Shown here: piece after piece, positions 1 through 56,575 of the stretch
How positions within the stretch are numbered: the first letter of the stretch is position 1
Layout of the letters: each line of letters starts with the position of its first letter
Source of the DNA: Pogonophryne albipinna
Taxonomy: Eukaryota; Chordata; Actinopteri; Perciformes; Artedidraconidae
Length of the DNA: 64,000 nucleotides
Reading direction: 5' to 3'
Assembly (NCBI GenBank): GCA_028583405.1
Contig: CM053251.1
Span: 10,985,495 to 11,049,494 of the forward strand
Position numbers and translations under genes: made by a program
Notes under the pieces: generated by a model
Databases searched by the model: none
Told to the model about the DNA's origin: nothing
What the model saw: only the letters and a program-made list of their open reading frames with translations

Positions 1-1
1 G

Positions 2-175
2 ATGGTGGCTTCAAATGTTCCGATGTCAAGCAGAGATAACGAGACATATTATGTCCGCTGCCCTCGCCATTCCTATTTACATCAGGGCTACATCTATCCA
101 GCAGCATCAATGGCCATGTACAGTACCCAGTCTGCGCAAGATAGGCTCCCTCCCGACTCCACGCCTGCGCTTTGA
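2..175 (+). other. Unidentified open frame at left edge, possible terminal exon
   Basis: The frame is open from the first bases of the window and reads 57 codons to a TGA at 173-175. The residues have an unbiased, protein-like composition (for example the stretch TYYVRCPRHSYLHQGYIYP). I do not recognise the product. It could be the last exon of a gene lying to the left of EGFR, or chance. A competing frame (15-311) stays open for 98 codons over the same bases, which weakens the case. No splice acceptor can be judged because the 5' end is outside the window. Confidence 0.2.
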
Positions 176-1341
176 TTTCTCACACAGCGCAGCGCCGCTT
201 GGCAGCATCATGAGAGCTGCCCTACAGAGTGCAGGAGATGAATTGAATTCCTCAGAACTGCCTGTACGTTTGACTTTCACATTGCCACGACCATGTCTCT
301 GTGCACTTTGAAGCACACATGTATAGTCAGATGGTTTTATTTTAAATTCCTGATAGTAAACAAAGGGACCGCTGCATCCAGATTATCGACTGATTCCTAT
401 GCCTGTGTCAGTGCACAAAACGATTATTTAGCGGTTTAAAAAAGTATATTTCTGTGCACTGACAGATTTAGGTAGCAAGTCTATAATTAACAACATGTTG
501 TATGCACCTTGCCTGTAATTGATAGTAATCAATTATCTGATTTTAGTCAGCAGCTTGTATGTGCACATTTTTGACATCAATAGAAGCTCATTTATCTTGA
601 AACATCTGCCCCACCCGTGTTGCGCTCTGGCCTGCAGACCCAGAACAGACAACCACAGCTTCCTAAGACATTTATAGCTCCAACATCTCTTTATAGCCCA
701 GATATACAACAACGTGCCTGAAGCAAACGAACCACGAGATGGCGATGTTTCCTTGATGAATATGGCCGTCAGCTGTTGAGGGCACAGGACACACCACAAC
801 CTGAATGAACCCCACATGAACCAATGAGCCGAGAATTGGACATTGATTTGATGTGATTGACAGACAGTCAATGTGGAAAGGAGTGAAGAACAAACTATAG
901 ACAGAATTACACAACAAGTACGTTTTTAACTTACAATAATAAAATCCTTCCAAAAACAAGAAGCCATTTACTCATCGTCATGAGCGATGACTTTAAATCT
1001 GGAGTTGCCCTGGAAAGAGGTTGTCTATCTGCAGATAAATCAACATTTGACCTGATTACATCCATGATCTCATTCCATCAATCACTTGTACAACAGAGAG
1101 TTGGAATGAACATCATCTGCCAAGCTGACACATTTGTGGTTTGGCAGGTTTCTTTTGTACTTCTGAAGCCAGTCTGCTACCGGACAATCTTTGTGACTCA
1201 GAGTTTCCTGTAGCTATGGACACTTTCTCAACTCAGACTTGAATGGGTTTAAAGGACTGTCTGTGCCAACCTTTACCGGAAAAGTATATGGCATCAATCC
1301 ACACACCCTAAACCAGAATGTGCACCAAACCGCTTCAGTGG
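176..1341. other. No recognisable gene
   Basis: I see no coding exon, RNA gene or repeat with identifiable ends here. The open frames are short and overlap on both strands, as expected for non-coding DNA. Confidence 0.5.
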
Positions 1342-1349
1342 ATTGTAGT

Positions 1350-2550
1350 CAGGGCCGCCCCTGGCCAACTTGGGGCCCCAAGCGACATTGTGAGATGAGC
1401 CCCCCCCCCCCCCCCCCCCCCAACCGACAGGAGCGGAAACATTTTTTTGGAAACAAAGTAGGCTACTTTGCAAATATAATTCCTGTTTATTATTATTATC
1501 AACACAGTTACTTTTTTAAGCAGTGAGGTAAATGGTAAATGTGCATGTATGTCGTTCAGTATGCGTTTACAGGTGAATACGTCTGCATTTCCTGTCAAAT
1601 ACTAGCCTCAAAAAGATTAAATTATAATTAATGCAAATAAACTACTTCTACTAATAATAATAATCATAATCATAATCAATTCAATAATATAAATACTATA
1701 TTATTTTATTATAATATAGTTGTAATCAAGACAAAACATGCTTATGACATGCTCAAAAACTGATATTTCTTAAATCTGTATTCAAATGTAGTTCCCTCTG
1801 TCAGAAATGTATCAACAACTACATACACATTTCTATCAGTATTTCTCTGTGTTGTGGTTGACATAATGATGACTGTTAGGAGTTAAGGGGAGAGGCTGAG
1901 CATCACCATGAAATGTGCAAATTGACATAAAAATGAATAAAAGGGGAAAAAATGCTCCATGTTTTTTAGGCTGTAAACTTTAACTGTTATGTAAGCCAAC
2001 TAGACAGACAGTGTATCACTCTTCCTCCTGTACATTAGCAGATAAAAGGCATAACATACTTGAATGAATGGTAAATAAAGAATGCTGGAAATAACTGCAT
2101 CTCCATTAGCCTGCTATGCAGAGACTGCCTTCTTCATGTCGTGAATTGCAGCTGATGTTTTAATATGGCAATTTGACTTATACAACATTCGCAAGTTGTA
2201 CATTTGACTCATACAATAACCCACCTTCGAGTGATGCTCTAGTTTCTTCATGTTTTTTTTCTTTTCCCTCTTGCTTGCGTCGGACTGAAACTGTCTTTTC
2301 ACCGACATCTCTTCACCTGCACTAGTGGCCGTATCAAAGCCATGATTGGTCAGATGTCGACTCGATTCATTGCAACGGTGTCGGGTTACTGACGTGCTCC
2401 CCTTGTCACCTCTCACTCTCGCGTGTCAGCGGGGGGTGCGCGGAGAACTGCGCACAGCAGCTGAGGCCCTCTGGGCGGGGCCCCCTGCACAAGGCGGGGT
2501 CCCATGCAGCCTGCGTGATTAGCCTGTAGCTGTAGGGAGGGGCGGCCCTG
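1350..2550. mobile_element. hAT-like DNA transposon, 1.2 kb, degenerate
   Basis: The element begins CAGGGCCGCCCCT (1350-1362) and ends with the exact reverse complement AGGGGCGGCCCTG (2538-2550), a perfect 13-bp terminal inverted repeat. It is flanked by an imperfect 8-bp duplication, ATTGTAGT (1342-1349) against ATTCTAGT (2551-2558). Eight-base duplications and CAG-starting ends are typical of the hAT superfamily. A 22-base C run (1400-1421) lies near the left end. On the minus strand, 2114-2416 is open and includes a lysine-rich stretch (KREKKKNMKKLEHH) like the basic N-terminal region of some hAT-derived proteins, but no catalytic core is visible. I infer an internally deleted, non-autonomous copy. 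Confidence 0.72.
1400..1421. repeat. Poly-C run (22 bases)
   Basis: Twenty-two consecutive C residues inside the hAT-like element. The exact length is prone to sequencing and assembly error. Confidence 0.9.
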
Positions 2551-2558
2551 ATTCTAGT

Positions 2559-3165
2559 CATTCAAGGCCTATCAACCATTGCTCGTAGCCTGCATTCATT
2601 CATTCCTCATTGTGCGCCGCTGGACGGTTGCAGACTTGCCGATTTTCACGCAGATCTATTTATTACGCCATTTTTGCTTCGTTTTACTTTTACGAATTAT
2701 ATTCATGCTGCATGATTTGAGTAAAGTTGGAACGATATTGGCAGATTTCCTGTGTGCAGTGCGCACACGATTCACAAAGGTTGGCCCTTGACGTAATTTG
2801 CGTCACCGTGACCTAGCACCGGAAATAATTAATAGAGAGGCGAAATCCCTCCCCTTCTGGGGGAGCTCCATGGGACCTTATTTCGGAAAAATTATGTATT
2901 GAAGTCAATGGAGAGAGAAAGATTATCTTTCGATCCCGTTTGAATTGTGCCACGAATTACACATATGATGTTTGTCAATTTAAAAGATAATTTTGCCAAA
3001 CAAATAAAAATGTGTCGTAAAACTGTGAAGTAACACATTTCTTTGTGTGAAACACTTAATGAACTACATCTCTGGTCTCGCAGACTCTCACAACAACACA
3101 CGTCACCAAGATGGCCGTCACTACTGTCTCGTCAAAAAAGTGATTGACTAGTACTACCCTCACTA
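2559..3165. other. No gene; probable dispersed-repeat fragment
   Basis: No coding exon is seen. The stretch around 2815-2960 (a CACCGGAAAT start, then a GGGGGAGCTCCATGGGACC segment) resembles a dispersed repeat familiar from fish genomes. I cannot define both ends, so this is only an impression. Confidence 0.3.
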
Positions 3166-3173
3166 TCAACACG

Positions 3174-3240
3174 CAGTGGCGCCTCCAGAAATTTATCATA
3201 GGGGTGGCCAAATGGGGCCACTGAAAATCTTGGGGTGGCC
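3174..3240. mobile_element. Unpaired hAT-like left end
   Basis: The motif CAGTGGCGCCTCCAGAAATTT starts at 3174, followed by GGGGTGGCC repeats. This resembles the terminus of a family of fish hAT elements. I could not find a matching inverted end or a copy of the flanking 8-mer TCAACACG downstream. The right boundary is unknown; the GCTAACGTTAGC-rich segment near 4400-4440 may belong to the same element. Confidence 0.35.
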
Positions 3241-6200
3241 CACCAAAACCAAGAATTTAATTGTTGTAAAAGTATAGACTAGACTAGATGAAAGAGAGAT
3301 CACCTACTGATATACTTTGGTTTCTTATTTTACATTTTCTGATACTATTCATCTGAAGTGAATATAATACGGATAGTTAACATTTTACTTCAAACAACAT
3401 TTAAAAGAACCTTGTTTTGTGTTATGTATACATGTGTTGGTGATTTATTGTTTTGTTTTTTATATATGCTAGTTGTTCTTTCCTTTTAAAAAGACAAATA
3501 CAGCTTAATTTAAACAAGTTCCTTTATTGTAAGGCACACAATGTTCAGCATTCTCAACACATACAATACACAACAGCAACACAACATGTTCTTCAGTTAT
3601 ATTATGTCTCTAGGTTATACATTGTTTTAGACTGAACAAAGCTGTTTGTGTCACACTGGGATCAAAGATGATTGACAATACTTTATTAAATCAAGTTTTA
3701 AAACATGACTATTTTATTTCAACAGCACCCAAAAACACAAGGGGTATAAAATGGTAAATACATACTGTGATTGAACACAAAAACACCATCTATTATTGAC
3801 CTTTATAGCAAATTAAAAACATTATAAATGATACAAAACACCACCTTTTAGTATTAGACAGAATTATTTTTTTTAGATTAGGCCACTGAGAGTAATACAT
3901 ATAGCTTGTATTCCATTTGTTTTGAAAATGTATATTATTTATACTTTATAAACAAACTGGTTACCCTTTTTTTAAATTAGCATACAGAACATTATGAAAA
4001 CAAACTTGACTAATGGTCGGCTCATAACCTCAGAACACAGAAGAGGAAAAACTGCATAGATTCTCGTTTCATTTTGAAGGAGCTGCAGACCTAAAGTGTG
4101 TAGAAGACTTAAACGATTAAAAAGGTCACAATCACATTAATAAAACTGTATTTAGGTTTTAGTTTCACTTTTACAAAACAGAGTTCCACATGTACTTTCT
4201 AGCATGTATGGCCATCTCCTCACTAGCCCTATGCTGCTGCTCCCCTGCCAGCTCTGTCTCTCCTTTACTCATCTTGTTGTTAAAATAAGAAGAGATGTCT
4301 GTTGACTTTCTCTTCATTTTCTGCAAATTGACATTACACACAGCAGTGATTAATAGTAGAGTACGCTACGCATTACACCAGCCCAGCATACCGACATCAG
4401 CTAACGTTAGCTTAGCAAGCTAAACTAACGCTAACTAGGATAGCCGCCAAAGTGTGTTATCTTTACAGACGAATTATACCTGAAGTCAAGCCAGCCTTTA
4501 CTGAGCCCCGAGCCTGTTTTCCAGGTCTTGCTGCGTTTTTTTCGTTTTAATGTCATTGAACACACATTTTGATCAGAATAACAGCTAAACTAAGGTAAGC
4601 ATATCTCCGTTTTTTGCTACCTAAAGCTAACACACTAAAGCCTAAAGTGTTGTGGGGCTTATCAAAGCTGTCACTGTTGTCCTGCAAAATATCATTTAAA
4701 AAAGGACATTTATAACTGTATATGACTGTTATAATGATTGGTGCATACATTGGTACGTCCTATTGTTTCTTTTGGTTGGATTTTGTAAACATGTTAAAGG
4801 GTGTTTAATCTTTATTTTTAGACATGGCATGCCACCAAAATGCCTTTTTTATATAAATGTTGCTGAAAGATCTTTGAAACATAAACACACAAACCTTCAG
4901 GGAATCATTCACATTACTCATAACTGAACAAGGTGTTCCATGTTATGAAACAGGATGTGACTGGTTGAAAAGTTGAGAAAGGGATTCCTATTGGATTAAA
5001 ACAGGTTCATTCATTTACTCTGAGGTGTTTACTGTGTAACCCAATGGGCTGTCATGGAGACCACATGCTCTGGCAAGTGGAGATGGCTCTGAGCCAGAGA
5101 CCAGGGGCCTCCGCAGGAAACGGTGAAACAGAGCAAAAATATATGCACATGTTTTATCGTTCTTACAAGGAAGATACATCAAAGTGTACACTTGCTCACT
5201 ATCACATAACAACAATCCACTCATCCATTTATATATTTACCTTCACTATAAATTTAGATGAAAGAGCATTTCCTTTAGGGGTGCAGATGGTGGGATACTC
5301 TTACTGGCTCCTCTAATTAAACCTAATTAATTGGTACTGGACAGTTTGTTCTAATCCCCTCAGGGTTTTCTGCAATATTGGTAAAACACAATACAGAAAG
5401 CTTTTATTAAAGCTTTCATGGACTCAGTCACATCTAATCCACATTTTACCTCATGTCAGAGATTAAGCAGCCATGATACATGCCTTTTTTTCCATTTCAT
5501 TTCATTATATTTGGCAGCAGTATCACTCCTCTTAACCTACAGTTTGGTAGATTTGCATTAATGGTCTGTCATTTTTCCAGGTGTTTTTACATTTTGTATT
5601 ATTTGGGCAATAATTAAACACTTTTTTAAATGCAATGCATAAACAAAACAAACAACAACACTGAAAAATAAAGCACAATCTTTATATTAACATGAGGTAT
5701 TTGTAGTCTGGTTCATTTTATTACAAAGTTATATCATAGTTTTCTCCTGTGCTTTCTCCTTTGTCTTGTTTTGTCCGGACTGTAAAACATTTATGATCAA
5801 TTGTTGCGTGAAAAGTGCCGTATAAATATAGATTGTATTGTTAAAACATTTAGTAGAAAAACACAAAAAGTATCCACACGGCTTTTAGCTCACAAACATG
5901 TTCCTTTTAAAAAAACAAATATATAACAATGTCCAAGCCTATTGTCTTGTCTGACATTCATTTTGCATATTTTATAATTATCTCCTGAAACCCATCTATA
6001 GTGTGATGTCTGCTTGGGTTGATGCAGCAGATGGTATGCCTCTGAGTGACGGTAAATCCTATATGATCCCATATGTTTCCAGCTTCTGCAGCTCATCTTT
6101 ACTGTAGCTCATCTTTACTGTACAAGACAATCATAAATGAGCATGTTGTTAGTGGGGGTTGGTGCTTCTCCGTGAATGTTTTTCCCAAACATGTACTTAG

Positions 6201-8780
6201 ACGTTGCTGGTCCATCTGGGCCCTTTCATGCAGATCAGACTTTAGACCTTTAAGACAAGGAGTTGCTCCCCCCACATCACAGTCCCATAACCTTTCTGCC
6301 TCACCGCACAACTTAATAAGACTCCTCGTGTAAACATTATCCTCCTATTGTTAAGCATTACCTGTACCTCAAATATGAACTGCATTGATTCACATGTATT
6401 TAAAATGTCCCTTCAGGTACATAATACCAGTATATTATGCACATAAGAGATGAAAAATGTGAAAATATTGCAAGGTGGGATATGTATTTACTTTGCCAGC
6501 CAGTAGCTGTCATCTCTCCTCTCGTTCTTTCACACACTTTCTTCTTCTCTCACTTCTGTTCATCTTACTCTCTCTCTTTTGAATCCCCAACGGTCTGGCT
6601 ATTATTCTGTGTTTGTTTAGTGTTTCTGCAAGGATGACAGACATCTGTGGTGTAAGGCTCTGGATGGATGGTGACATGAAACACCGGATGTCTTTCTTTA
6701 TAACTGTGGAACATTTCATAATTGAGACGTTGAACAGCGGTGTAGAAATCCACCGTTATAGAGAAGCCACGGTGATTTCTTAACCTTTTTTTTCCGTTTA
6801 ACAAGTCTCCATTGTGGCTCAGTACGAGGTGAACCTTGGCTCCAAAACATTTAAAACCAACCCATTTATTAGATTCAAATATATGAATCTAAAGTAAAGC
6901 ACACATTTGATTTTCAATAACAGTAAAATTGCAATATTTGACCTCTTTTGATCCTCTTTATGAGACTTGGAAAAAGCATAACCCTGTGAAGGGAATAATT
7001 CAATGGAGCTCCTTCAGTTATCATTTCCCCCTGACTTACCAAAATGACAAAGGCCATGGATTTATTTTTCTGTTTTCCAATGACAGTGCTCGGACCATTT
7101 AAAGTGGCAGTTGCATCACATCCACATCTCACTGAAAATAGCTTTATGCACCGTCTCCTGTGAAACGTTAGCCTCACATTAAGTAATTTCTCCTCGAGGA
7201 AAATGGTCATAATTTCACCCAACACAATAACCCCTTCCTCCAACAGTACAACCAAAGACGATTTACTGAGCCATTAGGCCGCGGTAATGAAATAAACACC
7301 AGTGTGAGAAATGATTTCTATCACTCCTGTCCCCATAGAGTCTGATCTGTGTACAACAACAAACACATTTAAGCAGCTTCACATCCAATTAGACTCGACT
7401 CTCATCACTCTGTCAACGGTCTAGACATTTGGTCCATTCAACTCCATGACATTAATACTGAGGGCTGTCTTTCATATATGCACATTAACAAATAAAGAAA
7501 CGTTAAAGGGTTATTTTTAGCGTCTTGAGCTTTGCCTTTATGGGTCAGATTTAATGAAACATCCAGAAGTCAGCTTTGACGTCCAAGATGAGTCATCCTT
7601 TTTTAAAATAACTTTCTATAATAAGGTTTTCACCTAAAATAGATCGATTAACACTTACATTAGATTCATTTGTGTATGTACAAATCCAACAAATAGTAAA
7701 TATGTGTCTGCAAAATGTACTTACATCTCCAGGTCTGTGGATACACTCTTTGATAACACTCAGCATCTGTGTCATTCCTAGTGCTTCATCTCACATCCTT
7801 AGTGGTAATTTTAGATGTGTTGTTGTTTCTTCAGGCCTTACGGTACATAGACTCGACCATCTTTCATTGTTTGAGAAAGATCAAATAGGTATGCTATGTG
7901 ATATGTCAACATCACATAGCAGGAAAAGTGGAATTACAATATTAAAAATGACTCCACTCTATATGCTTCTTCCAGTATCCTGATATTGTACATTCCCACT
8001 CACAGGCTTAATGACTTTCTGGGACACTTACTGAGCCACCATTAATGTTATTAGTTAAACTCGTGCTTTTCCTGTTATATAACAAAACAAATTGTCTGCT
8101 GCGAAGGAGGCCTACTGAATTTGTAGTTAGTGCAACATTTCATACATATGCTAAAGAGGTCAAGTCGAATTAAAATATGATTCCCTAAGCAAATTGCATG
8201 ATAGCCTATAGGGCATTTTCTTATTCTTAAAGCTAGTATTCACTGACTCTGGGTACAATAAGTAGTGTCAAAGTCATAGTACTGTTCAATATGTAAGTAT
8301 ATATGGACGGATAAGTAATATTCCTAACACAGAAATATGATCTCTCCATACATGGTTTGTCCGCTAGAGAGATTTTTTATAATTATCATGCATTTATTTA
8401 ATTTTAATCGCTCAGTACTTGTCTTGGTCATAATTGTAATGTTTGTGTTTTTATATAAAATAATATATTGGCTGAAAAATCTGATAATCAGAATTGAAAA
8501 AAGAACAAAAACAGTGAGAGGTCAGAACAAAAAAATATATATGTGTATGGTTTTTCTTTTGGGTTGGATAAAGTGTGTTTTTTTTACTGTATGTAAGTTG
8601 AATATTTTCAAGGAAGCATACCATTGTATTCACTATACACTCCACAGAATTTGGAAATGACAGCATAATGATACCTGTAATTTTTGGCATGTTTGGTCCT
8701 CACTTTACCTTTTAATTATGTGTACTTTTATATACAGCAGACTATTCACGAAAGTAGTGATTACACCATACCAGTGTTCA
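3241..8780. other. Upstream non-coding region, no gene recognised
   Basis: About 5.5 kb of AT-rich sequence without a recognisable exon on either strand. The longest frames (for example 6914-7255 minus, 113 codons, and 8337-8660 plus, 107 codons) have low-information AT-driven composition. A 16-bp direct tandem duplication, AGCTCATCTTTACTGT, sits at 6090-6105 and 6106-6121. Distal EGFR regulatory elements could lie here but cannot be identified from one sequence. Confidence 0.5.
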
Positions 8781-8844
8781 CATTTCTAGTTTCTGAAATC
8801 ATCCACTGTGCCTCTACCTGAGGCGCATCTATCCTCCCTCTTGC

Positions 8845-8852
8845 TGACGTCA
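8845..8852. promoter_or_regulatory. Perfect CRE palindrome TGACGTCA
   Basis: The full 8-bp cAMP response element consensus bound by CREB/ATF factors, 209 bases upstream of the EGFR start codon. The sequence match is exact; function is inferred from position. Confidence 0.5.
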
Positions 8853-9021
8853 GAGCTGCCAGTAGTTTGTCCTCGCTGCACGAGCCCGGACTGCTGGAGA
8901 TAATCTGCGAGGAGGAGGAGCTGTCAAAGTTTCCCAGGGAAGGAAAAGTCTTTAATTTAAGGATAAAAAACACCTAAAGATTTTTCAGTTTTGATAAAGC
9001 GGAATATCGCCTGCTGTTGGC

Positions 9022-9030
9022 ATGGAATGA
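9022..9030 (+). promoter_or_regulatory. Minimal upstream ORF (ATG GAA TGA)
   Basis: A two-codon uORF in the same frame as EGFR, with G at -3 and +4. Its stop overlaps a second, out-of-frame ATG at 9027. Both matter only if transcription starts upstream of 9022. Confidence 0.4.
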
Positions 9031-9060
9031 CACCTTGTGACCGGGAGCTTCAGAAACACG

Positions 9061-53430
<44,370 letters not shown>

Positions 53431-55195
53431 GGTCTTATTGGATACAGACAATACGTTTCCTGTTCCATTAAGGAAAGGCATTGATGTCTTGGATGGGAAA
53501 ACATAGCTAAGTGGTACCATCAATTATCATTTATGTTAAGTGACACTTGGCTGAGCTTTCCGTGTTGTTTGCATGCAGCCACACAAAGACCCTCTCGTTC
53601 CAAAGAGTTGTTCTTACTACAAATGACTTTTTCTTGATGAAAATGGCACTCGTACAGGACTCAGTTAACCTGAGAGTTGCTGGAAGAAAAGCGCTTCGTT
53701 CATCTGTTGTAAACCCTGTCAGAAAGTAAAAATCGCGTTTGAATGTTATGCACCAAATGCTGCAAGTGATCCTAATGTGTCAGTGGAGGCAGAAGCTCTA
53801 CTGCAAACAACAGCAACTGGCAGCTCAACCCCAACAAAAACCTAAGGTACATGTGTTGCAGAAACATTGGTTATATACGCAAGGGACACAGTGGTGCGCT
53901 CACTTGACACTGAAGTGAAGGCTTAGAGCGTTTCTCTGGGGCGACGGTAAGACGATTAAAGGGTTTTAAGAGTAAAATGCTGGATGGACTGTTGGGGACC
54001 TCAGAGGCCTGACGACACTCATCCTGAGGGATGAGCAAAGAGGAAACAAAATGTTGCAATGTACAGAATGCATAGTCAGTTTAAATGGGAAACTGGTGAA
54101 AAGTTTAAATATGTTACTTTTATGGTCTAAGACAGTTCTGTATGAACTTAAAATGGGTTGCTTCCTCATTTAGATGGAAACAAAAGAGTGTGTGATATCA
54201 CACAAACTATAAAAATAATGTAACGGTAAATAGCAATTGCTATTGTTGTATTTACACATCTGTGTTTACAGTAGCTGTTGGAAACTAGCAGGACCTCTGT
54301 GGCATGGGCCATATTTATGTGAACCCAAAAAGTGATAATCTGAGCTTTTTATCAGTATCGCACTTTAGTGTGTATGCTTGTAAAATGTTTTACTTGGGAA
54401 GCTACAGTAAAAAGTAAAGGGAATAAAACCACCTCTGTTCAAATGCATATCAATAGTTGTACTTTGTGTATGTTATATTTGTCCACTTGTTTGAAAAATG
54501 CTGTTAGAACTGTCTTAGGTCATGTCAGTAATGTGTTTAAATTTTAGATTAGAAGTGTTTCCCTGTAAACGTGAGTTGTTTTACAGACTATGAATAGTTT
54601 CATGTCTGGTCAGAATATTTGTTCTGATGTATCTATTTTATTACCTGGAGACTTGTCTTTGTTTGAATTTCTTTTTTTAACAAAAGTGTATACAGTTGTT
54701 TCACGCCGGGTGTTGACACCATATCTATGAATTTGCTCTCAGCTTTTAAGTCTTGTAGTCTTGCAAGAGCATTACATTTGCAAATATTCTTCCTAGTTTT
54801 AAAGGAAAATATTATTGTAGCAACATGAAAGCCTACTTTTGCAGATTTTCCACAGGTACATGTACAGAAAACAGAGATTATACTGTAATATACCCCAAAA
54901 TAGTCACCTATAATTTATACACAGGGTTGTCACATCATACGTGAATATGCACTTATTCCTGAATTGTGATCATATCATTCAAAGGTGAACATGAATAAAT
55001 CTTTTTTCTATGGAAATACCATTTGTCTGTTTTCTTTTCCCATAGCTTTAAAAAGTATATGGCGTGACACAGGAAGAAGGACTTGTGATCCCAGTGATTT
55101 ACTTATCTACTCAGTCTTTTTTTAGTAGCAATTTGATGAAACACTCTTAGCAGATAATAAGCATCTTTTTCCAATAAACAGATCGAAGGTGGTGT
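53431..55195 (+). other. egfr: EGFR 3' untranslated region
   Basis: Follows the TGA at 53428-53430. Three AATAAA signals are present: 54422-54427, 54994-54999 and 55173-55178. The second is followed by a T-rich stretch (about 55000-55035), which makes it a good candidate for the main site. The true end needs transcript data. No other gene is seen. Confidence 0.6.
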
Positions 55196-56415
55196 TTGCA
55201 TTGATGTTGTTTATTCTCCTAAAATATGGTAATGCCTGCAGTGTTTAAGACTTAAGAAACTACAATAAATTAAAATGTTGACCTGAGTGGGACCTTGGTA
55301 GATGAATCACTATATTTATTATAATGAGTTAAGAGCTTAGGATTTCTGGAAAATGTTTTAACTGTAGAGTCAAAGATGATAAAATCGAGTACGGGGTTAG
55401 AAATTGGCTTTTTAAGTTTATATTTTAGTTTTGCAAGTTTTAGAGATGTTTGAGTTGGTTTCAAATCATAAGTATTTCTTAACATCTATTGTGTTTGATT
55501 AAATAAGCACACATCAAAGTGAGGGGGGAAATGATTCATAGTTAATCATTAATTAGCCTTATTGAATCCAACAAAAATAAACGTCTAAATGTTTTAAATG
55601 CAATTGACCTGCTTCATCAGGACTGATGGCTGTGCTTTGATCAGATTTGACAATTTCCACCACACTTTATGCAGACAAACAGAAACAAGGAAGGTGTGTT
55701 CACAGTAAAAAGAGCGCATATCAAACTTGTTGTTTTATGTATTTTTTGATTTCATATTAAGATTTGGATATAATGGTTTTTTTTGCATTATTATTATCAG
55801 TAATTTAATTAACAATGATAATAATTTGTCTTTCTTTCTTAAGCAAAAACAGATTTTTCTTACTTTTATTTTTACATGGAAGTGCTCTGTAATGTTCATG
55901 CATGCAGTGACATAAACTGCCTTATTTAATTAAGGAGAAGTCTATCATGCATGCCTTTAAGGCAAAGGCAATACTACTTCAGGATGTAGATCCCTAATTG
56001 ACTCATTTGTTTTAATTTTTGTACATTGAAGTTTGCATGTAAACATTGTCTTCAACAATTGTTCGTTCAATGACAAAGTATGATTTTAGTGTATCTCAAA
56101 ATGTAAACTTTAATATGTACACTTCTAATAATCTTTTTATTACTAATTGGTCTTGACATTTTGAGAATTATGTAATTTGTATTTATTTATATTTGTTCTG
56201 ATTCGAAATACTTTCGATATCCAATTTGCTATCTTCATAAACCATGTCCATACTTTGTGGTTTCTCCTGCACAGTGTTCAAACATGTTGTACTTGTTATA
56301 TACTACACCCAAGTAAATGATAATACAATAAAATACAATCTTGTGAAATAAAATAAAATTGAATATAAATAAATGTGTAATAACAATTTAAATATATTAA
56401 ATTAAATACAAATAA
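55196..56415. other. EGFR-NPC1 intergenic spacer
   Basis: About 1.2 kb of AT-rich DNA with no recognisable gene, RNA or transposon end. Both flanking genes are on the plus strand. Confidence 0.6.
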
Positions 56416-56442
56416 ATGAACAGTTGTAGTGCGTACCAGGCA

Positions 56443-56456
56443 TCGCTAGGTGGCAG
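56443..56456 (+). promoter_or_regulatory. CTCF-like motif upstream of NPC1
   Basis: TCGCTAGGTGGCAG contains the invariant TAGGTGGCAG half of the CTCF core and matches 12 of 14 positions. It lies 120 bases before the NPC1 start codon, in the presumed promoter. Confidence 0.4.
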
Positions 56457-56522
56457 CACTGAGGCAACAGTTTGTCTCCGCCCCGAACAAATAATCCGAC
56501 GTAGAAGAAACATCAACAAGAA

Positions 56523-56570
56523 ATGCGAAACTTCATGCGGACTGTCACTTCGAATCGGTCGTCTCAGTAA
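56523..56570 (+). promoter_or_regulatory. 15-codon upstream ORF before NPC1
   Basis: The ATG at 56523 has G at -3 and reads 15 codons to TAA at 56568-56570, leaving only five bases before the NPC1 ATG at 56576. So short a gap should allow little reinitiation. It matters only if the NPC1 transcript includes it. Confidence 0.45.
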
Positions 56571-56575
56571 GAGGG

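Larger units (their letters stand above)
8781..9060 (+). promoter_or_regulatory. egfr: EGFR promoter and 5' untranslated region
   Basis: GC content rises in the roughly 250 bases before the EGFR start codon. The segment holds a perfect CRE palindrome TGACGTCA (8845-8852), a purine-rich GAGGAGGAGGAG stretch (about 8909-8920) and an AT-rich GGATAAAAAA (8961-8970) about 100 bases before the ATG that could act as a weak TATA-like element. The transcription start cannot be fixed from sequence. Human EGFR uses a TATA-less GC-rich promoter, so the TATA-like reading is uncertain. Confidence 0.5.

Noticed and set aside
8337..8660. 107-codon frame upstream of EGFR
   Set aside because: Driven by AT-rich sequence, overlapped by a minus-strand frame, no recognisable motif.
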